DNA of 37,213 bases from Streptococcus parasanguinis (GCA_905188195.1 CAJJKY010000019.1:1-37213), one strand, 5' to 3'; shown: positions 15,383 to 24,341, numbered from the stretch's first letter. Notes: a model not told the origin generated them from the letters alone. Numbers and translations: made by a program.

Positions 15383-16588
15383 TTACTCTCCTCTCTCTTT
15401 TTCTAGGCGGTCTTTGACTTGTACCACATCTTTATCCCCACGACCTGATAAGCAAACAATCATAGATTTTTCAGGTCCCATCTCCTTAGCCAACTTCACC
15501 GCATAGGCGATAACATGGCTCGATTCCAGAGCTGGAATGATTCCTTCTACTTTCGAAAGCAATTGAAAGGCTTCTAGGGCTTCTTGGTCTGTCACAGGCA
15601 CATAGGTTGCCCGCTTGATGTCATGGAAATAAGAATGCTCTGGCCCAATCCCTGGATAATCGAGACCTGCCGAAATCGAGAAGGCTTCTAAAATCTGTCC
15701 ATGGGCATCCTGTAAAACATCCATCAAGGCGCCGTGAAGGACTCCCGGACGTCCCTTGGTTAAGGTTGCTGCATGCTGGTCTGTATCTACCCCAAGGCCA
15801 GCAGCTTCCGCCCCATACATGGCAACAGAGGCATCCTCAACAAAAGGATAAAAGAGCCCAATGGCGTTCGATCCGCCTCCTACACAGGCTAAGACTGCAT
15901 CTGGTAGCGCACCATCATTTTGCTCTGCAAATTGGCGTTTGGCTTCTCGACCGATGACACTTTGAAAATCACGGACAATCTCTGGGAATGGATGAGGCCC
16001 TAGAGCAGACCCCATGATATAGTGGGTATCCTCCACATTTGCTACCCAGGCTCTAAGGGCAGCATTGACCGCATCCTTGAGAACCCGTGACCCATCTGTT
16101 ACTGATTGAACCTTGGCGCCCAACAATTCCATCCGAAAGACATTGAGGGCTTGGCGTTTGACATCTTCTTCCCCCATGTAGATGGTACATTCCATATCAA
16201 ATAAAGCAGCAGCTGTTGCTGTTGCAACACCGTGCTGTCCGGCCCCTGTTTCTGCGATGATCTTCTTTTTGCCCATCCGGTGTGCCAACAAAACCTGTCC
16301 TAGAGCATTATTAATTTTATGAGCCCCTGTGTGGTTGAGGTCTTCTCTTTTAAGAAAAATCTTGGCTCCACCAACATACTTGGTTAGATTCTTAGCGTAA
16401 TAGAGCGGTGTTTCCCGACCGACATATTGTTTCAGAAGCTGATCCAATTCTGCTTGAAAAGAAGGATCTGCTTGACTTTCTCTATAGGCTTCTTCTAATT
16501 CTAAAACTGCTGTCATCAAGGTTTCAGGGACAAATCGTCCCCCGAACCGCCCGTAAAATCCGTTTTTATCTGGTTGTTTATATGCCAT
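15383..16588 (-). CDS. trpB: Tryptophan synthase beta chain
   Basis: 401 residues. Condenses indole with serine using PLP. The Schiff-base lysine is Lys91 in LNHTGAHKINNALGQ, the phosphate loop is CVGGGSNAIG, and the beta-family start GFYGRFGGRFVPETLM is standard. Its first 11 bases overlap the end of trpF, so translation is coupled. Confidence 0.98.
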   Translation of the reverse strand: MAYKQPDKNGFYGRFGGRFVPETLMTAVLELEEAYRESQADPSFQAELDQLLKQYVGRETPLYYAKNLTKYVGGAKIFLKREDLNHTGAHKINNALGQVLLAHRMGKKKIIAETGAGQHGVATATAAALFDMECTIYMGEEDVKRQALNVFRMELLGAKVQSVTDGSRVLKDAVNAALRAWVANVEDTHYIMGSALGPHPFPEIVRDFQSVIGREAKRQFAEQNDGALPDAVLACVGGGSNAIGLFYPFVEDASVAMYGAEAAGLGVDTDQHAATLTKGRPGVLHGALMDVLQDAHGQILEAFSISAGLDYPGIGPEHSYFHDIKRATYVPVTDQEALEAFQLLSKVEGIIPALESSHVIAYAVKLAKEMGPEKSMIVCLSGRGDKDVVQVKDRLEKERGE

Positions 16589-17165
16589 GCTTGACCCTTT
16601 CTATAAATCGTTTTATCTTTTCTTGATCTTTTATTCCATTTGTCTCGACCCCACTGGATACATCCACCGCATAAGGATGAAAGAAGCGAATAGCATCTGC
16701 TACATTATCTACTGTCAAGCCCCCTGCAATAAAGAAGGGCTTTGTGAAATTTTGGGTTTCGAGTTCTTGCCAGTTAAAGGTCTGCCCACTTCCTGCTACA
16801 GGAGCATCAAAGAGCAGATAATCAGCACCAGTCTCAGGAAGAGTTGCGTCTTTCCCCACTTGAACAGCTCGAATCGTTTGTTGGGGAAGGTCTTGCAAAA
16901 TGGTTTCATCCATCGGTCCATGCACCTGTATCAGGTCCAAGCCCACAACTTGGCAAGCTTGCTCCACTTCTTCTCTTTGTGGTGATACAAAAACACCGAC
17001 TTTTTGAACTCCCTTTGGAATGCCTGTAGCCAACTGCCGAGCTTGCTCCAACGTGACTTGCCGTTTGCTTGGTGCAAAGACAAAACCAATGTAATCTGCA
17101 CCAGCTTCAATAGCGGTCTGGACAGCTTCTGGAGCGGACAATCCGCAAATTTTAACCTTTGTCAA
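16578..17165 (-). CDS. trpF: Phosphoribosylanthranilate isomerase
   Basis: 195 residues, a single-domain TIM barrel. Start MTKVKICGLSAPEAVQTAIEAGADYIGFVFAPSKRQV holds the catalytic cysteine (CGL) and the family signature. LLFDAPVAGSGQTFNW contains the catalytic aspartate, and FIAGGLTVDNV and VDVSSGVETNGIKD form the phosphate site. It overlaps trpC by 14 bases and trpB by 11. Confidence 0.97.
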   Translation of the reverse strand: MTKVKICGLSAPEAVQTAIEAGADYIGFVFAPSKRQVTLEQARQLATGIPKGVQKVGVFVSPQREEVEQACQVVGLDLIQVHGPMDETILQDLPQQTIRAVQVGKDATLPETGADYLLFDAPVAGSGQTFNWQELETQNFTKPFFIAGGLTVDNVADAIRFFHPYAVDVSSGVETNGIKDQEKIKRFIERVKHGI

Positions 17166-17919
17166 TCTGCAACTCCTTTACTTTTTCAGCCACATTGTCT
17201 GCCTTCATGAGAGCTGTCCCAACGAGAATGCCATTAAAATAAGGAGCCAGCATGCGCGCGTCTGCTGCTGTGAAAATAGCAGACTCAGAGACGTAAACCG
17301 GTTCTTGTTCAAAATTGGTCGCTAATTCAAGGCTAGTATGGAGATCTGTCTCAAAGGTCACCAAGTTGCGATTATTGACCCCTATGATCTGAGCCCCAAT
17401 CCGGTGAGCCACCTCTAGTTCTGTCAGATTATGGGTCTCCACCAAAACCTCCAGGCCCAGATGGGTCGCAAAATCGAAGAGTTCTTTCAGACGAGCCTCT
17501 GGTAAGGCTGCAACTATCAACAAGATCACGGTCGCCCCTGCGTTTCGCGCCCGAATCACTTGTTTTTCATCCACAATAAAATCTTTGTTGAGGGTGGGGA
17601 TACGTACTTGACTAGATATTTCCCGGAGATACTCGATACTACCCTTGAAAAACACTTCATCGGTCAAGACAGAAATCATCACGGCCCCATTTTCTTCGTA
17701 AGTCTTAGCCTGCGCGACGATATCCACATCAACATGAATATCTCCCAGACTCGGACTAGCCTTTTTCACTTCCGCAATAACCTGAAGCTTTTCTGGATGA
17801 CTCTTTAGGTAATCATACAAGCGGTAGGTCTCGCGCAAAGGTTGGAGTTCCTCTTCTTTCAGCACAGCCACTTCACGCGCCTTTTCCTTTAGAATCTTTG
17901 GCAAGAATTCTTGACTCAT
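17152..17919 (-). CDS. trpC: Indole-3-glycerol phosphate synthase
   Basis: 255 residues. Ring-closing decarboxylation of carboxyphenylamino-deoxyribulose phosphate. VIAEVKKASPSLGDIHVD (about 48-65) has the catalytic lysine and substrate-binding serines, LNKDFIVDEKQV, GVNNRNLVTFETDL and YVSESAI follow in the usual order. The ATG overlaps the end of the trpGD gene by 4 bases (ATGA). Confidence 0.98.
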   Translation of the reverse strand: MSQEFLPKILKEKAREVAVLKEEELQPLRETYRLYDYLKSHPEKLQVIAEVKKASPSLGDIHVDVDIVAQAKTYEENGAVMISVLTDEVFFKGSIEYLREISSQVRIPTLNKDFIVDEKQVIRARNAGATVILLIVAALPEARLKELFDFATHLGLEVLVETHNLTELEVAHRIGAQIIGVNNRNLVTFETDLHTSLELATNFEQEPVYVSESAIFTAADARMLAPYFNGILVGTALMKADNVAEKVKELQIDKG

Positions 17920-19490
17920 TTTTGATACTCCTGTAATAATCTCAATTTCTCAAGGGCGGCCCCACTGGCAATCACTTCACGTGCCAAGGCAATCCCCTCT
18001 TTGATAGAATCTACCTTGCCGTTGGCATAAAAACCAAGGCCAGCATTCAAGACAGTCACCTCTAAGAAGGGACTTGCTTCATTCTCCAAGACGCTGAGCA
18101 AAATTTCCGCATTGCGTTTGGCGTCTCCACCACGTACTTGATCAATTTCAATGCGCTCCATTCCGATATCTTTTGGTTGAAAGCTGGATAAGGTAACCTG
18201 TCCATTTTCCAGAATAGCGAGCTGGGTTTCCCCATCAAGACCTGCCTCGTCCAAACCTTGTGGACCACTCACCACCACTGCGCGTTTTCGACCCAAATTC
18301 TTTAGAATCTCCGCCGTACTTTCCAGCATATCTGGACGACTGGTTCCCAATAGCTGGGTTTCTAGAGGAATCGGATTGATAAGAGGACCGGTTAAGTTCA
18401 TCACCGTTGGAACCCCTAGCGCCAAGCGAGCGGGCATAATATAGCGCATGCCAGGGTGCAGATTTTTGGCGAACAGAAAGACAATGCCCGCCTTTTCAAA
18501 CACTCGTCCCAAATCTTCTGGACCCAAATCAAGGTTAATCCCTAGAGCTTCTAGTACATCCGCAGAACCAGATTTAGAAGAGATCGAACGATTTCCGTGT
18601 TTCGCCATCTTGATGCCACCACCAGCAAGAACGAAGGCAGCTGTTGTTGAAATATTGAAACTATAAGAACGATCACCCCCAGTTCCACAATTGTCCATTG
18701 CTCCTTGAACTTCTGTAGGAATAGCGACTGCATAGGCCTGCATCACTTTTGCAATAGCCGTCCGCTCTTCAACCGTTTCTCCCTTCATTTTGAGACCTAG
18801 AAGAAGGGCCGTCACCTGTGCTTCTGAAGCACGACCAGCAACGACTTCCTCCATAGCAGCTTCTAACTCTGCACTGGTTAGATCCATTCCTTCTGCTACT
18901 TTTGCAAGCACTTGTTTCATCTTCCGCTTCTTGACTAGTTTGACAAAATTTTCGATGGTCTTGAGCCCATCTGGCGTCCCAATACTTTCTGGATGGTATT
19001 GAAAACCATAAATCGGTAAGCTACGGTATTGAATTCCCATAATGGCTTGATCATCCGTCGTCCGAGAGGTAATGACAAAATCCTCTGGCATGTCTTCAAT
19101 CGTCAGCGAATGGTAACGCATGACTGGGACTTCTTTTGCGACACCCGCGTATAGAGGAGAGGGAGCTTCTAGCTGTATCTGGCTTTGTTTGCCATGCATG
19201 ACCTGTGGTGCCAATCCCAAGCGCCCTCCAAAAACTTCCGCAATCGCTTGATGTCCCAGGCAAATCCCCAAGATTGGTTTGACCCCTGCGAAATCTCGGA
19301 TCATCTCCTCCATCTTGCCCGCATCCTTTGGCCAACCTGGACCTGGAGAAAAGACCAAGGCAGCTGCTTCTTGGGCAACCTGGTACAAATCCGGATCATC
19401 ATTTCGAAGCACCTGGACCTCATCAAATTTTCCGATATACTGTGCTAAATTGTAGGTAAATGAATCGTAATTATCTACTAATAAAATCAT
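17916..19490 (-). CDS. trpGD: Fused anthranilate synthase glutaminase / anthranilate phosphoribosyltransferase
   Basis: One open frame of 524 residues. Residues 1-190 are the TrpG amidotransferase: GICLGHQ with nucleophile Cys77, and YGFQYHPESIGTPDG with the catalytic His and Glu. Residues 191-524 are TrpD: NCGTGGDRSYSFNISTTAAF, KHGNRSISSKSGSADVLEALG and the metal/PRPP site. The junction KLVKKRKMKQVL has no linker, and M191 is where separate TrpD proteins normally start, so the fusion looks like loss of the trpG stop codon. An internal start at 18920 remains possible. It overlaps trpE by ATGA and trpC by ATGA. Confidence 0.93.
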   Translation of the reverse strand: MILLVDNYDSFTYNLAQYIGKFDEVQVLRNDDPDLYQVAQEAAALVFSPGPGWPKDAGKMEEMIRDFAGVKPILGICLGHQAIAEVFGGRLGLAPQVMHGKQSQIQLEAPSPLYAGVAKEVPVMRYHSLTIEDMPEDFVITSRTTDDQAIMGIQYRSLPIYGFQYHPESIGTPDGLKTIENFVKLVKKRKMKQVLAKVAEGMDLTSAELEAAMEEVVAGRASEAQVTALLLGLKMKGETVEERTAIAKVMQAYAVAIPTEVQGAMDNCGTGGDRSYSFNISTTAAFVLAGGGIKMAKHGNRSISSKSGSADVLEALGINLDLGPEDLGRVFEKAGIVFLFAKNLHPGMRYIMPARLALGVPTVMNLTGPLINPIPLETQLLGTSRPDMLESTAEILKNLGRKRAVVVSGPQGLDEAGLDGETQLAILENGQVTLSSFQPKDIGMERIEIDQVRGGDAKRNAEILLSVLENEASPFLEVTVLNAGLGFYANGKVDSIKEGIALAREVIASGAALEKLRLLQEYQK

Positions 19491-20845
19491 CCTTCTTCTC
19501 CAATCCTTGTCATTGATTTTGCCTTATTGACGGTTTCTTGGTATTCATTTTCAGCGATCGAATCATAAACGATTCCTGCTCCAGCCTGCACATAAGCCTT
19601 CTTATTTTTGAGGATCATGGTTCGAATCGCAATAGCAAAATCGAGATCCCCCGTCACAGAGAGATAGCCAATAGCCCCCGCATAGACCCCGCGTTTCTCT
19701 TTTTCTGCCTCATAGATTCGCTTCATGGCTCGAATCTTGGGAGCACCAGAAACTGTTCCAGCTGGAAGAGTTGCCTTCAGAGCCTCAATAGAGGCTAGTC
19801 CAGGAAGTAATTGCCCCTTGACCACACTGGTCAGGTGCATGACATAACGGAAGAATTCCACTTCCATATATTTGGTCACTTCAACTGACCCATTTTGAGC
19901 AATACGACCAATATCATTGCGCCCTAGATCCACCAACATCCGGTGCTCTGCGACTTCTTTTGGATCCCCTGCCAAATCAGCTGCCAATTTCCGATCACTC
20001 TCTTCATCGAGCCCTCTGGGACGCGTGCCCGCAATGGGATTAGTTGTCACCACTCGGTCCTTGACCGACACCAGACTTTCTGGACTAGCACCGATAATTT
20101 GGTACTCCCCAAAATCATAAAAGTAGAGATAATTCGAAGGGTTGGTCACGCGCAAATTGCGGTAATAATCTAGTGGTTTTCCTGAAAAGTCAGCTGAAAA
20201 ACGTTGACTGAGCACGCATTGGAACATATCTCCTTTTCGAATATAGTCCCGCGCTAGGGCCACCATTTCCTCAAACTCTTTTTGCTCCAAATGATTGTGG
20301 AAATGAAGCGCATGCAGGTCCTTGTCCTGAAACTCTTCTTTTGCAGGTCTTGCCAATTGTGCTAATACTTGCTCCAAGCTCGACGCTTGCTCTGCTTCAC
20401 TCCGTCCACTATAGAGGTTCTCTTCCACCACATAGACCTTTTCCTTTTTGTGATCAAAAATCACATAGCTCTCATATAAGAAAAAGTGAAGATCTGGTGT
20501 GCCAATCGTATCTTCAGGAATGGAACCAATGTTCTCATAGAGGCCAATCAAGTCATAGCCGACAAATCCAATCGCCCCACCGTTAAAAGGAAGCTCTTCA
20601 GAAGTTTTCGTTTTGACCGTGATGCGGTTCAAAAAGTCTAAAGGATCCTCTTCAACAATTTGATCATTGTAATAGAGGACGCCATGTTCAAACTTGACTT
20701 CACTGACTGGCCGATAGGCTACAATTGAAAAACGCGCATTCTCTTTTTCACGAGGAATTGACTCTAAGATCATTTTATGGGGCGCATCCAAACGCATATA
20801 AGCCAAAATTGGACTCAACACATCAGCAGATAAAACTTTTTTCAT
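19487..20845 (-). CDS. trpE: Anthranilate synthase component I
   Basis: 452 residues. Makes anthranilate from chorismate using ammonia from TrpG. A LES segment at about residues 27-29 corresponds to the feedback tryptophan-binding LLES motif. The C-terminal chorismate domain shows GDMFQCVLSQRF, NPSNYLYFYDFGEYQIIGASPESLV, NPIAGTRPRG, and GAPKIRAMKRIYEAEKEKRGVYAGAIGY. First gene of the operon; AGAGAGG precedes the ATG, and expression depends on the upstream T-box. Confidence 0.97.
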   Translation of the reverse strand: MKKVLSADVLSPILAYMRLDAPHKMILESIPREKENARFSIVAYRPVSEVKFEHGVLYYNDQIVEEDPLDFLNRITVKTKTSEELPFNGGAIGFVGYDLIGLYENIGSIPEDTIGTPDLHFFLYESYVIFDHKKEKVYVVEENLYSGRSEAEQASSLEQVLAQLARPAKEEFQDKDLHALHFHNHLEQKEFEEMVALARDYIRKGDMFQCVLSQRFSADFSGKPLDYYRNLRVTNPSNYLYFYDFGEYQIIGASPESLVSVKDRVVTTNPIAGTRPRGLDEESDRKLAADLAGDPKEVAEHRMLVDLGRNDIGRIAQNGSVEVTKYMEVEFFRYVMHLTSVVKGQLLPGLASIEALKATLPAGTVSGAPKIRAMKRIYEAEKEKRGVYAGAIGYLSVTGDLDFAIAIRTMILKNKKAYVQAGAGIVYDSIAENEYQETVNKAKSMTRIGEEG

Positions 20846-20871
20846 ATCAGAAACCTCTCTTCTAGAACTCT

Positions 20872-20994
20872 TTTATTCTAAGGAATTCCGCCGGCCCATG
20901 CTTTTCTTGCTAAGGCGATCAAGGGTATCCCATCGCTCAATTCTCGCTTTGGGATCTATGTGCCTAAGCTCGCTTCGCTTGCTAAGGCACATAG
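20872..20994 (-). repeat. Stem-loop repeat between the T-box terminator and trpE
   Basis: Two adjacent hairpins: 20956-20994 (CTATGTGCC... pairing with GGCACATAG around AGCGAAGCGAGC) and 20927-20955 (ATCCCA/TGGGAT). The first begins at the U-tract of the T-box terminator and shares CCTTAGCAA-N-CG and GAGCTTAGG with the element after the csRNA at 34928-35002. It will be present in every full-length trp mRNA. Confidence 0.55.
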
Positions 20995-21277
20995 AAAAGC
21001 CCTCACACAAAAACTGTGTGAGGGCGTAGTGTCCGCGGTGCCACCTCTTTTATAGGGAAAAATAGCTGGTCTTTCCCTACATCTCTATCTCCTCTATCAA
21101 GGAGTTGCACGGTAAGGGGTGCCAACCGAATTCACATGGGTTAGAATTCATTGATCATAACAGTCCAATTTTCATCAGTCGCTATTGCTTGTTCACAATT
21201 CCCACAAGCTCCCTGAAAATAGCCGACTCATTACTTTTCTGTTGCTACCATTATAACCCTTTTTCTTAGAAAGTCAA
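20995..21277 (-). promoter_or_regulatory. tRNA-Trp T-box leader and promoter of the trp operon
   Basis: The conserved T-box core AGAGGTGGCACCGCGG lies at 21033-21048 (minus), followed by terminator GCCCTCACACA/TGTGTGAGGGC (20999-21025) and a T-tract. The specifier is probably TGG at 21165-21167, followed by A, in a Stem I that pairs around 21135-21235. The promoter is TTGACT (21272-21277), 16 bases, TATAAT (21250-21255). Uncharged tRNA-Trp would stabilise the antiterminator and allow trp transcription. Family assignment is firm; the specifier position is my reading. Confidence 0.93.
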
Positions 21278-21359
21278 TAAAATTTTTAGTCTTTTTTTAT
21301 ACTTTTTTCTACACTTATTTAATAAAATCAGATCAAAGAGCCCTAGGGGCCTGTCCTTT

Positions 21360-21722
21360 TTATCCCAAAAATAGGATACTCAACAAAGCCAAAATTGCAG
21401 GACCACCTTGGGTCAAGATAATCTTTTTATTGGCTGTCATCGCACCGTAGGCCGCAGCTCCAATAATAAAGAGCACGAAAATCGTAACAACTTCACTATT
21501 TTTAGAGACAAACAATCCATACAAGAGGAACACCCCAATCAAGGCATTGTAGATTCCTTGATTCTTAAATAAAGAGGTCACAGATGGGCGAGCGAGTTCT
21601 TCTTTATTCATGTTGAAAACCCGACTTGTAGTATCAGATGTGGTTTTGATGCTCTCCAAATAAAAAATATACAAATGCTCCAGTGCAGCAAGACTCGCTA
21701 AAATAATCGTCAGTAATGACAT
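21360..21722 (-). CDS. DUF1304 family membrane protein
   Basis: 120 residues. Four membrane segments are visible: about 4-22, 58-70, 77-95 and 103-118. The N-terminal LASLAALEHLYIFYLESI and central KNQGIYNALIGVFLLYG are the DUF1304 marks. No biochemical function is known. AAGGAG lies 8 bases before the ATG. It is 15 bases downstream of the MarR gene and thus co-transcribed and probably repressed by it. Confidence 0.85.
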   Translation of the reverse strand: MSLLTIILASLAALEHLYIFYLESIKTTSDTTSRVFNMNKEELARPSVTSLFKNQGIYNALIGVFLLYGLFVSKNSEVVTIFVLFIIGAAAYGAMTANKKIILTQGGPAILALLSILFLG

Positions 21723-21737
21723 CGTAGATTCTCCTTT

Positions 21738-22166
21738 TTATTCAACTGTTATTTGTTCAATGCCAGATACTAATTTGTCCAGCAGGTAAGAAAATTGCTC
21801 TTGTTCTTGAGCAGTCAAAATCCGACTCATCTGTTCTTTCACCGCCACATGATGGCGAGGGGGATGTTTGACCAAACGATTATAGGCCGTATCCGTCAAA
21901 TGAATTAAGATTTCCCGCTGATTCTTTGGATTTCGACTCCGATGGACAAATCCTTCCTTTTCTAATATTTTGAAATGCCGGGTTAAAGCCGCTGGATCAA
22001 TCTGCAAGCGCTCCTGAACCGCGATCTGATTGCAAGGTGCTTGTTCTAATAAATCCTGCAAAATTTGATAACGTGTTAAGCTAATCCCTAGGCGCTTTTC
22101 AAAGAGTTGCGTAGTTGTTTGATCTGCCAAGCGTAGTTGGTAGAGCAAATCATTTATTTCTGCCAT
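21738..22166 (-). CDS. MarR family transcriptional regulator
   Basis: 142 residues from the ATG at 22166 with GGAGAAGG upstream; the frame is open 25 codons further but no start signal supports that. A winged helix-turn-helix is seen at about 30-95 (LTRYQILQDLLEQAPCNQIAVQERLQIDPAALTRHFKILEKEGFVHR, NPKNQREILIHLTD). MarR proteins are small-molecule-responsive repressors, usually autoregulated. The palindrome over its own -10 supports that here. Confidence 0.92.
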   Translation of the reverse strand: MAEINDLLYQLRLADQTTTQLFEKRLGISLTRYQILQDLLEQAPCNQIAVQERLQIDPAALTRHFKILEKEGFVHRSRNPKNQREILIHLTDTAYNRLVKHPPRHHVAVKEQMSRILTAQEQEQFSYLLDKLVSGIEQITVE

Positions 22167-22197
22167 ATTCCTTCTCCAATTTCTTTTTGATAAATCA

Positions 22198-22241
22198 ATA
22201 ATTGACTTGTCAATTATAAACCATTTCTCATCTCCTGGCAA
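22198..22241 (-). promoter_or_regulatory. MarR promoter and operator
   Basis: TTGCCA (22236-22241), 17 bases, TATAAT (22213-22218) on the minus strand. A 20-base palindrome (ATAATTGACT followed by TGTCAATTAT, 22198-22217; mismatch only at the centre) overlaps the -10 and start point, a typical autorepression arrangement. Confidence 0.75.
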
Positions 22242-22270
22242 GAAAAAGAGCTTACACTATTCTTGCGCAC

Positions 22271-22367
22271 AAAAAAAGCCGCCTGATTGGGCGACTCTTA
22301 GGGAGATTATTATGAAAAAGAAAAGTTTTAGGATTTTTCTAAACAAAGTTAGGAGGTCTTTGTTTAT
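22271..22367 (-). ncRNA. CiaR-dependent small RNA (csRNA), copy A
   Basis: About 97 bases. On the minus strand CGTAAG-N5-TTTAAG (CiaR direct repeat, 22390-22406) lies 10 bases upstream of TATAAT (22374-22379). The RNA contains two unpaired anti-Shine-Dalgarno stretches, ACCTCC and AATCTCCC, the latter joined to CAUAAU so that it can pair with a ribosome binding site plus AUG. It ends in hairpin GTCGCC/GGCGGC with seven T. This is the architecture of streptococcal csRNAs, which block translation of targets such as comC. It lies between the MarR gene and the HAD gene. Confidence 0.85.
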
Positions 22368-22373
22368 GCTTCT

Positions 22374-22406
22374 ATTATAGCGGACATTTCTTAAAGAAAG
22401 CTTACG
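22374..22406 (-). promoter_or_regulatory. CiaR box and -10 of csRNA A
   Basis: Direct repeat TTTAAG-N5-TTTAAG type: the promoter-proximal half is perfect, the distal half is CGTAAG. The 10-base distance to TATAAT equals that of the other two copies. Confidence 0.8.
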
Positions 22407-22434
22407 ACTTTATTTCAAAATGAAAACAAATTCT

Positions 22435-23064
22435 TTACAGATTCTTTTCAGCGTCTAAAATACCTGGAATATCTAGTAAGGTGTTCATCTGATGATTGCC
22501 TTGATAGTCAGACGTCAAGAAATTGATACTCTGAATCTGGCTATTTCTTGCAAAGTCAATATCCAGGCTCCGATCCCCAATATAGTAGGTCTTTTCTGGT
22601 TCCAACCCGTACTTCTCCATCAGATACCTAGCAGCTTCTGGGTCTGGCTTGCGAGCAAAACCACTTTGACTAGTTAATATCTCTGTGAAAAAAGATTCCA
22701 AACCCAAGTCCCGCAGGATGACAAAGGCATTCTCTCCCTTATGGGTATAGACAAACTGCTCAATTCCAGCCTCTTGTCCCCAGGATAGGACATCACGCGC
22801 CCCATCCATCAGAAGGACCTGGGCATTTTTCTCTGCTAGACTTTCTGCTCGGCGATGATTCAAGTCAGTCACGTCCAGATGATACTCCTCCGCTACCGCT
22901 ACTAAAAGATCTTGAACCGAATGCTTCAAGATGTAATCTTTAATGCTAGCTCGGTCAAATGGAAGCTGATAAGTTGCATAGGTCTCCTCAAGACCTGCCA
23001 GTATAGCATCATAGGAATCTAGCAAGGTCCCATCCAAATCCCAAATAAAGGCTCGTTTTGTCAT
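22435..23064 (-). CDS. HAD-superfamily phosphatase
   Basis: 209 residues. Motif I is FIWDLDGTLLDS (Asp9, Asp11), motif II VYTHKG, motif III in SGFARKPDPEAARYLMEKY, and motif IV YYIGDRSLDIDFARNS. A helical cap lies between residues 15 and 85, placing it with phosphoglycolate-phosphatase-like subfamily IA enzymes. Substrate cannot be told. Its ATG overlaps the end of the MATE gene (ATGA), so the two form a pair. Confidence 0.9.
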   Translation of the reverse strand: MTKRAFIWDLDGTLLDSYDAILAGLEETYATYQLPFDRASIKDYILKHSVQDLLVAVAEEYHLDVTDLNHRRAESLAEKNAQVLLMDGARDVLSWGQEAGIEQFVYTHKGENAFVILRDLGLESFFTEILTSQSGFARKPDPEAARYLMEKYGLEPEKTYYIGDRSLDIDFARNSQIQSINFLTSDYQGNHQMNTLLDIPGILDAEKNL

Positions 23065-24341
23065 TTTTTCTTCTCTCCTACTTTTCGTCTATATAGCTGA
23101 CTCAAAAATAGCCAACGAAAGCCATTGTCTAGCAAGGTCCCCGTCCAGACCCCTGGAAGGCCAAAACCAAGGGTTACTCCAAGCAGATAACCGGCTCCAA
23201 TTCGAATGACCCACATGCCAATCGTCGTTGCATAAAGTGGAAGTTTCCCATTTCCCAACCCTTGCCAAACAGCTGTATAGATGACCGTTCCTGCTGTAAA
23301 CGGCGTTCCCAACAAAGAAAAGAGGACAACCGACAGGCTAGCTTCTACCGCTTTCACATCTTGTGTGTAGAGATAGGTCAGAAGGGTGCCCCCAAAAAAG
23401 ATTCCCAAGGCAATGGGTAACATTAATACAAAGGACAACCAGTAAGACTGCTTTCGAAGGCGGGCAATCTGCTCAAGATCACCTTCACCCAGGCTCCGTG
23501 CCACGAACATAACCGTCGCTGTGGCCACTCCAAATACAGGCATGTAGTTAAACTGGGTCAAGGTCTCTCCGATGGCATTTCCTGCGACTGCCTCGGTCCC
23601 AAAAGCAACCACGATCGCAATGATCACCACATCTCCAGCTCGCATCATCAGCCGCTCCCCGGCAGCTGGAAGCGCTAAGTTCAAGAGCTTACGATCCAAT
23701 CCCCAACCAAGGGGGGCAAAGGGTAGCTGGACCTTTTGCCACAAGAGGATGACGCCCACCAGACGGGCCAGCACTGTCCCCAAAGCTGCACCAACAATGC
23801 CCCAACCAAAAAGGAAAATGGCTACAGAGGAAAACAGAGCGTTTAATAAATTGGTCAACAGGCTCACATACATAGGAAGACGTGGATTGTTGGCCACCCG
23901 AACCAAGGAGCCCAAGGTCGTCATCAATCCTAAGAGAACTATGGTCCCGCCAACCAAGGAAAGGTAAATCCCCCCGCTTTCGGCTACTGCAGCTTCAGTC
24001 CCCAACAGCGAAATCATCTGGCGTCCAAATAACAGCGAAGCCCCTCCTAAGAGAGCACTCAACAACAAGGTCACCTTTAGAGACTCTGTCGCATGGTAGG
24101 CAATGTTTTCTTGATTTTTTTCACCCAAGCTTTTGGACATGACACTAGCAACTGCCGCACCCAGTGCCAAAAAGATGGCTTGATAGATCGTGATGATATT
24201 CCCTGCGACGGAAACACCTGAAATGGCAATCAAGCCCAGGTGAGCCACTAAATAAGAGTCCACCATGCCCATCAGCATTTGTAAGAAATTTTCACCCATG
24301 GCAGGAAGGGCGATATTTAAGATTTTTTTGTATGAATTCAT
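23061..24341 (-). CDS. MATE family efflux transporter
   Basis: 426 residues with about 12 membrane segments in two similar halves. KKILNIALPAMGENFLQMLMGMVDSYLVAHLGLIAISGVSVAGNI is the typical first helix pair, and ALPAAGERLMMRAGDVVIIAIV begins the second half. Such carriers export drugs or metabolites with Na+ or H+. The ATG at 24341 has no clear ribosome binding site and lies only 8 bases after the thrC terminator stem. Confidence 0.92.
   Translation of the reverse strand: MNSYKKILNIALPAMGENFLQMLMGMVDSYLVAHLGLIAISGVSVAGNIITIYQAIFLALGAAVASVMSKSLGEKNQENIAYHATESLKVTLLLSALLGGASLLFGRQMISLLGTEAAVAESGGIYLSLVGGTIVLLGLMTTLGSLVRVANNPRLPMYVSLLTNLLNALFSSVAIFLFGWGIVGAALGTVLARLVGVILLWQKVQLPFAPLGWGLDRKLLNLALPAAGERLMMRAGDVVIIAIVVAFGTEAVAGNAIGETLTQFNYMPVFGVATATVMFVARSLGEGDLEQIARLRKQSYWLSFVLMLPIALGIFFGGTLLTYLYTQDVKAVEASLSVVLFSLLGTPFTAGTVIYTAVWQGLGNGKLPLYATTIGMWVIRIGAGYLLGVTLGFGLPGVWTGTLLDNGFRWLFLSQLYRRKVGEKKK

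Noticed and set aside
22312..22380. Short plus-strand ORF beginning MKKKSFRIF with an AGGGAG site
   Set aside because: It is the complement of csRNA A. The apparent ribosome binding site and ATG exist because the small RNA is complementary to such sites; the opposite strand has the CiaR box, -10 and terminator.
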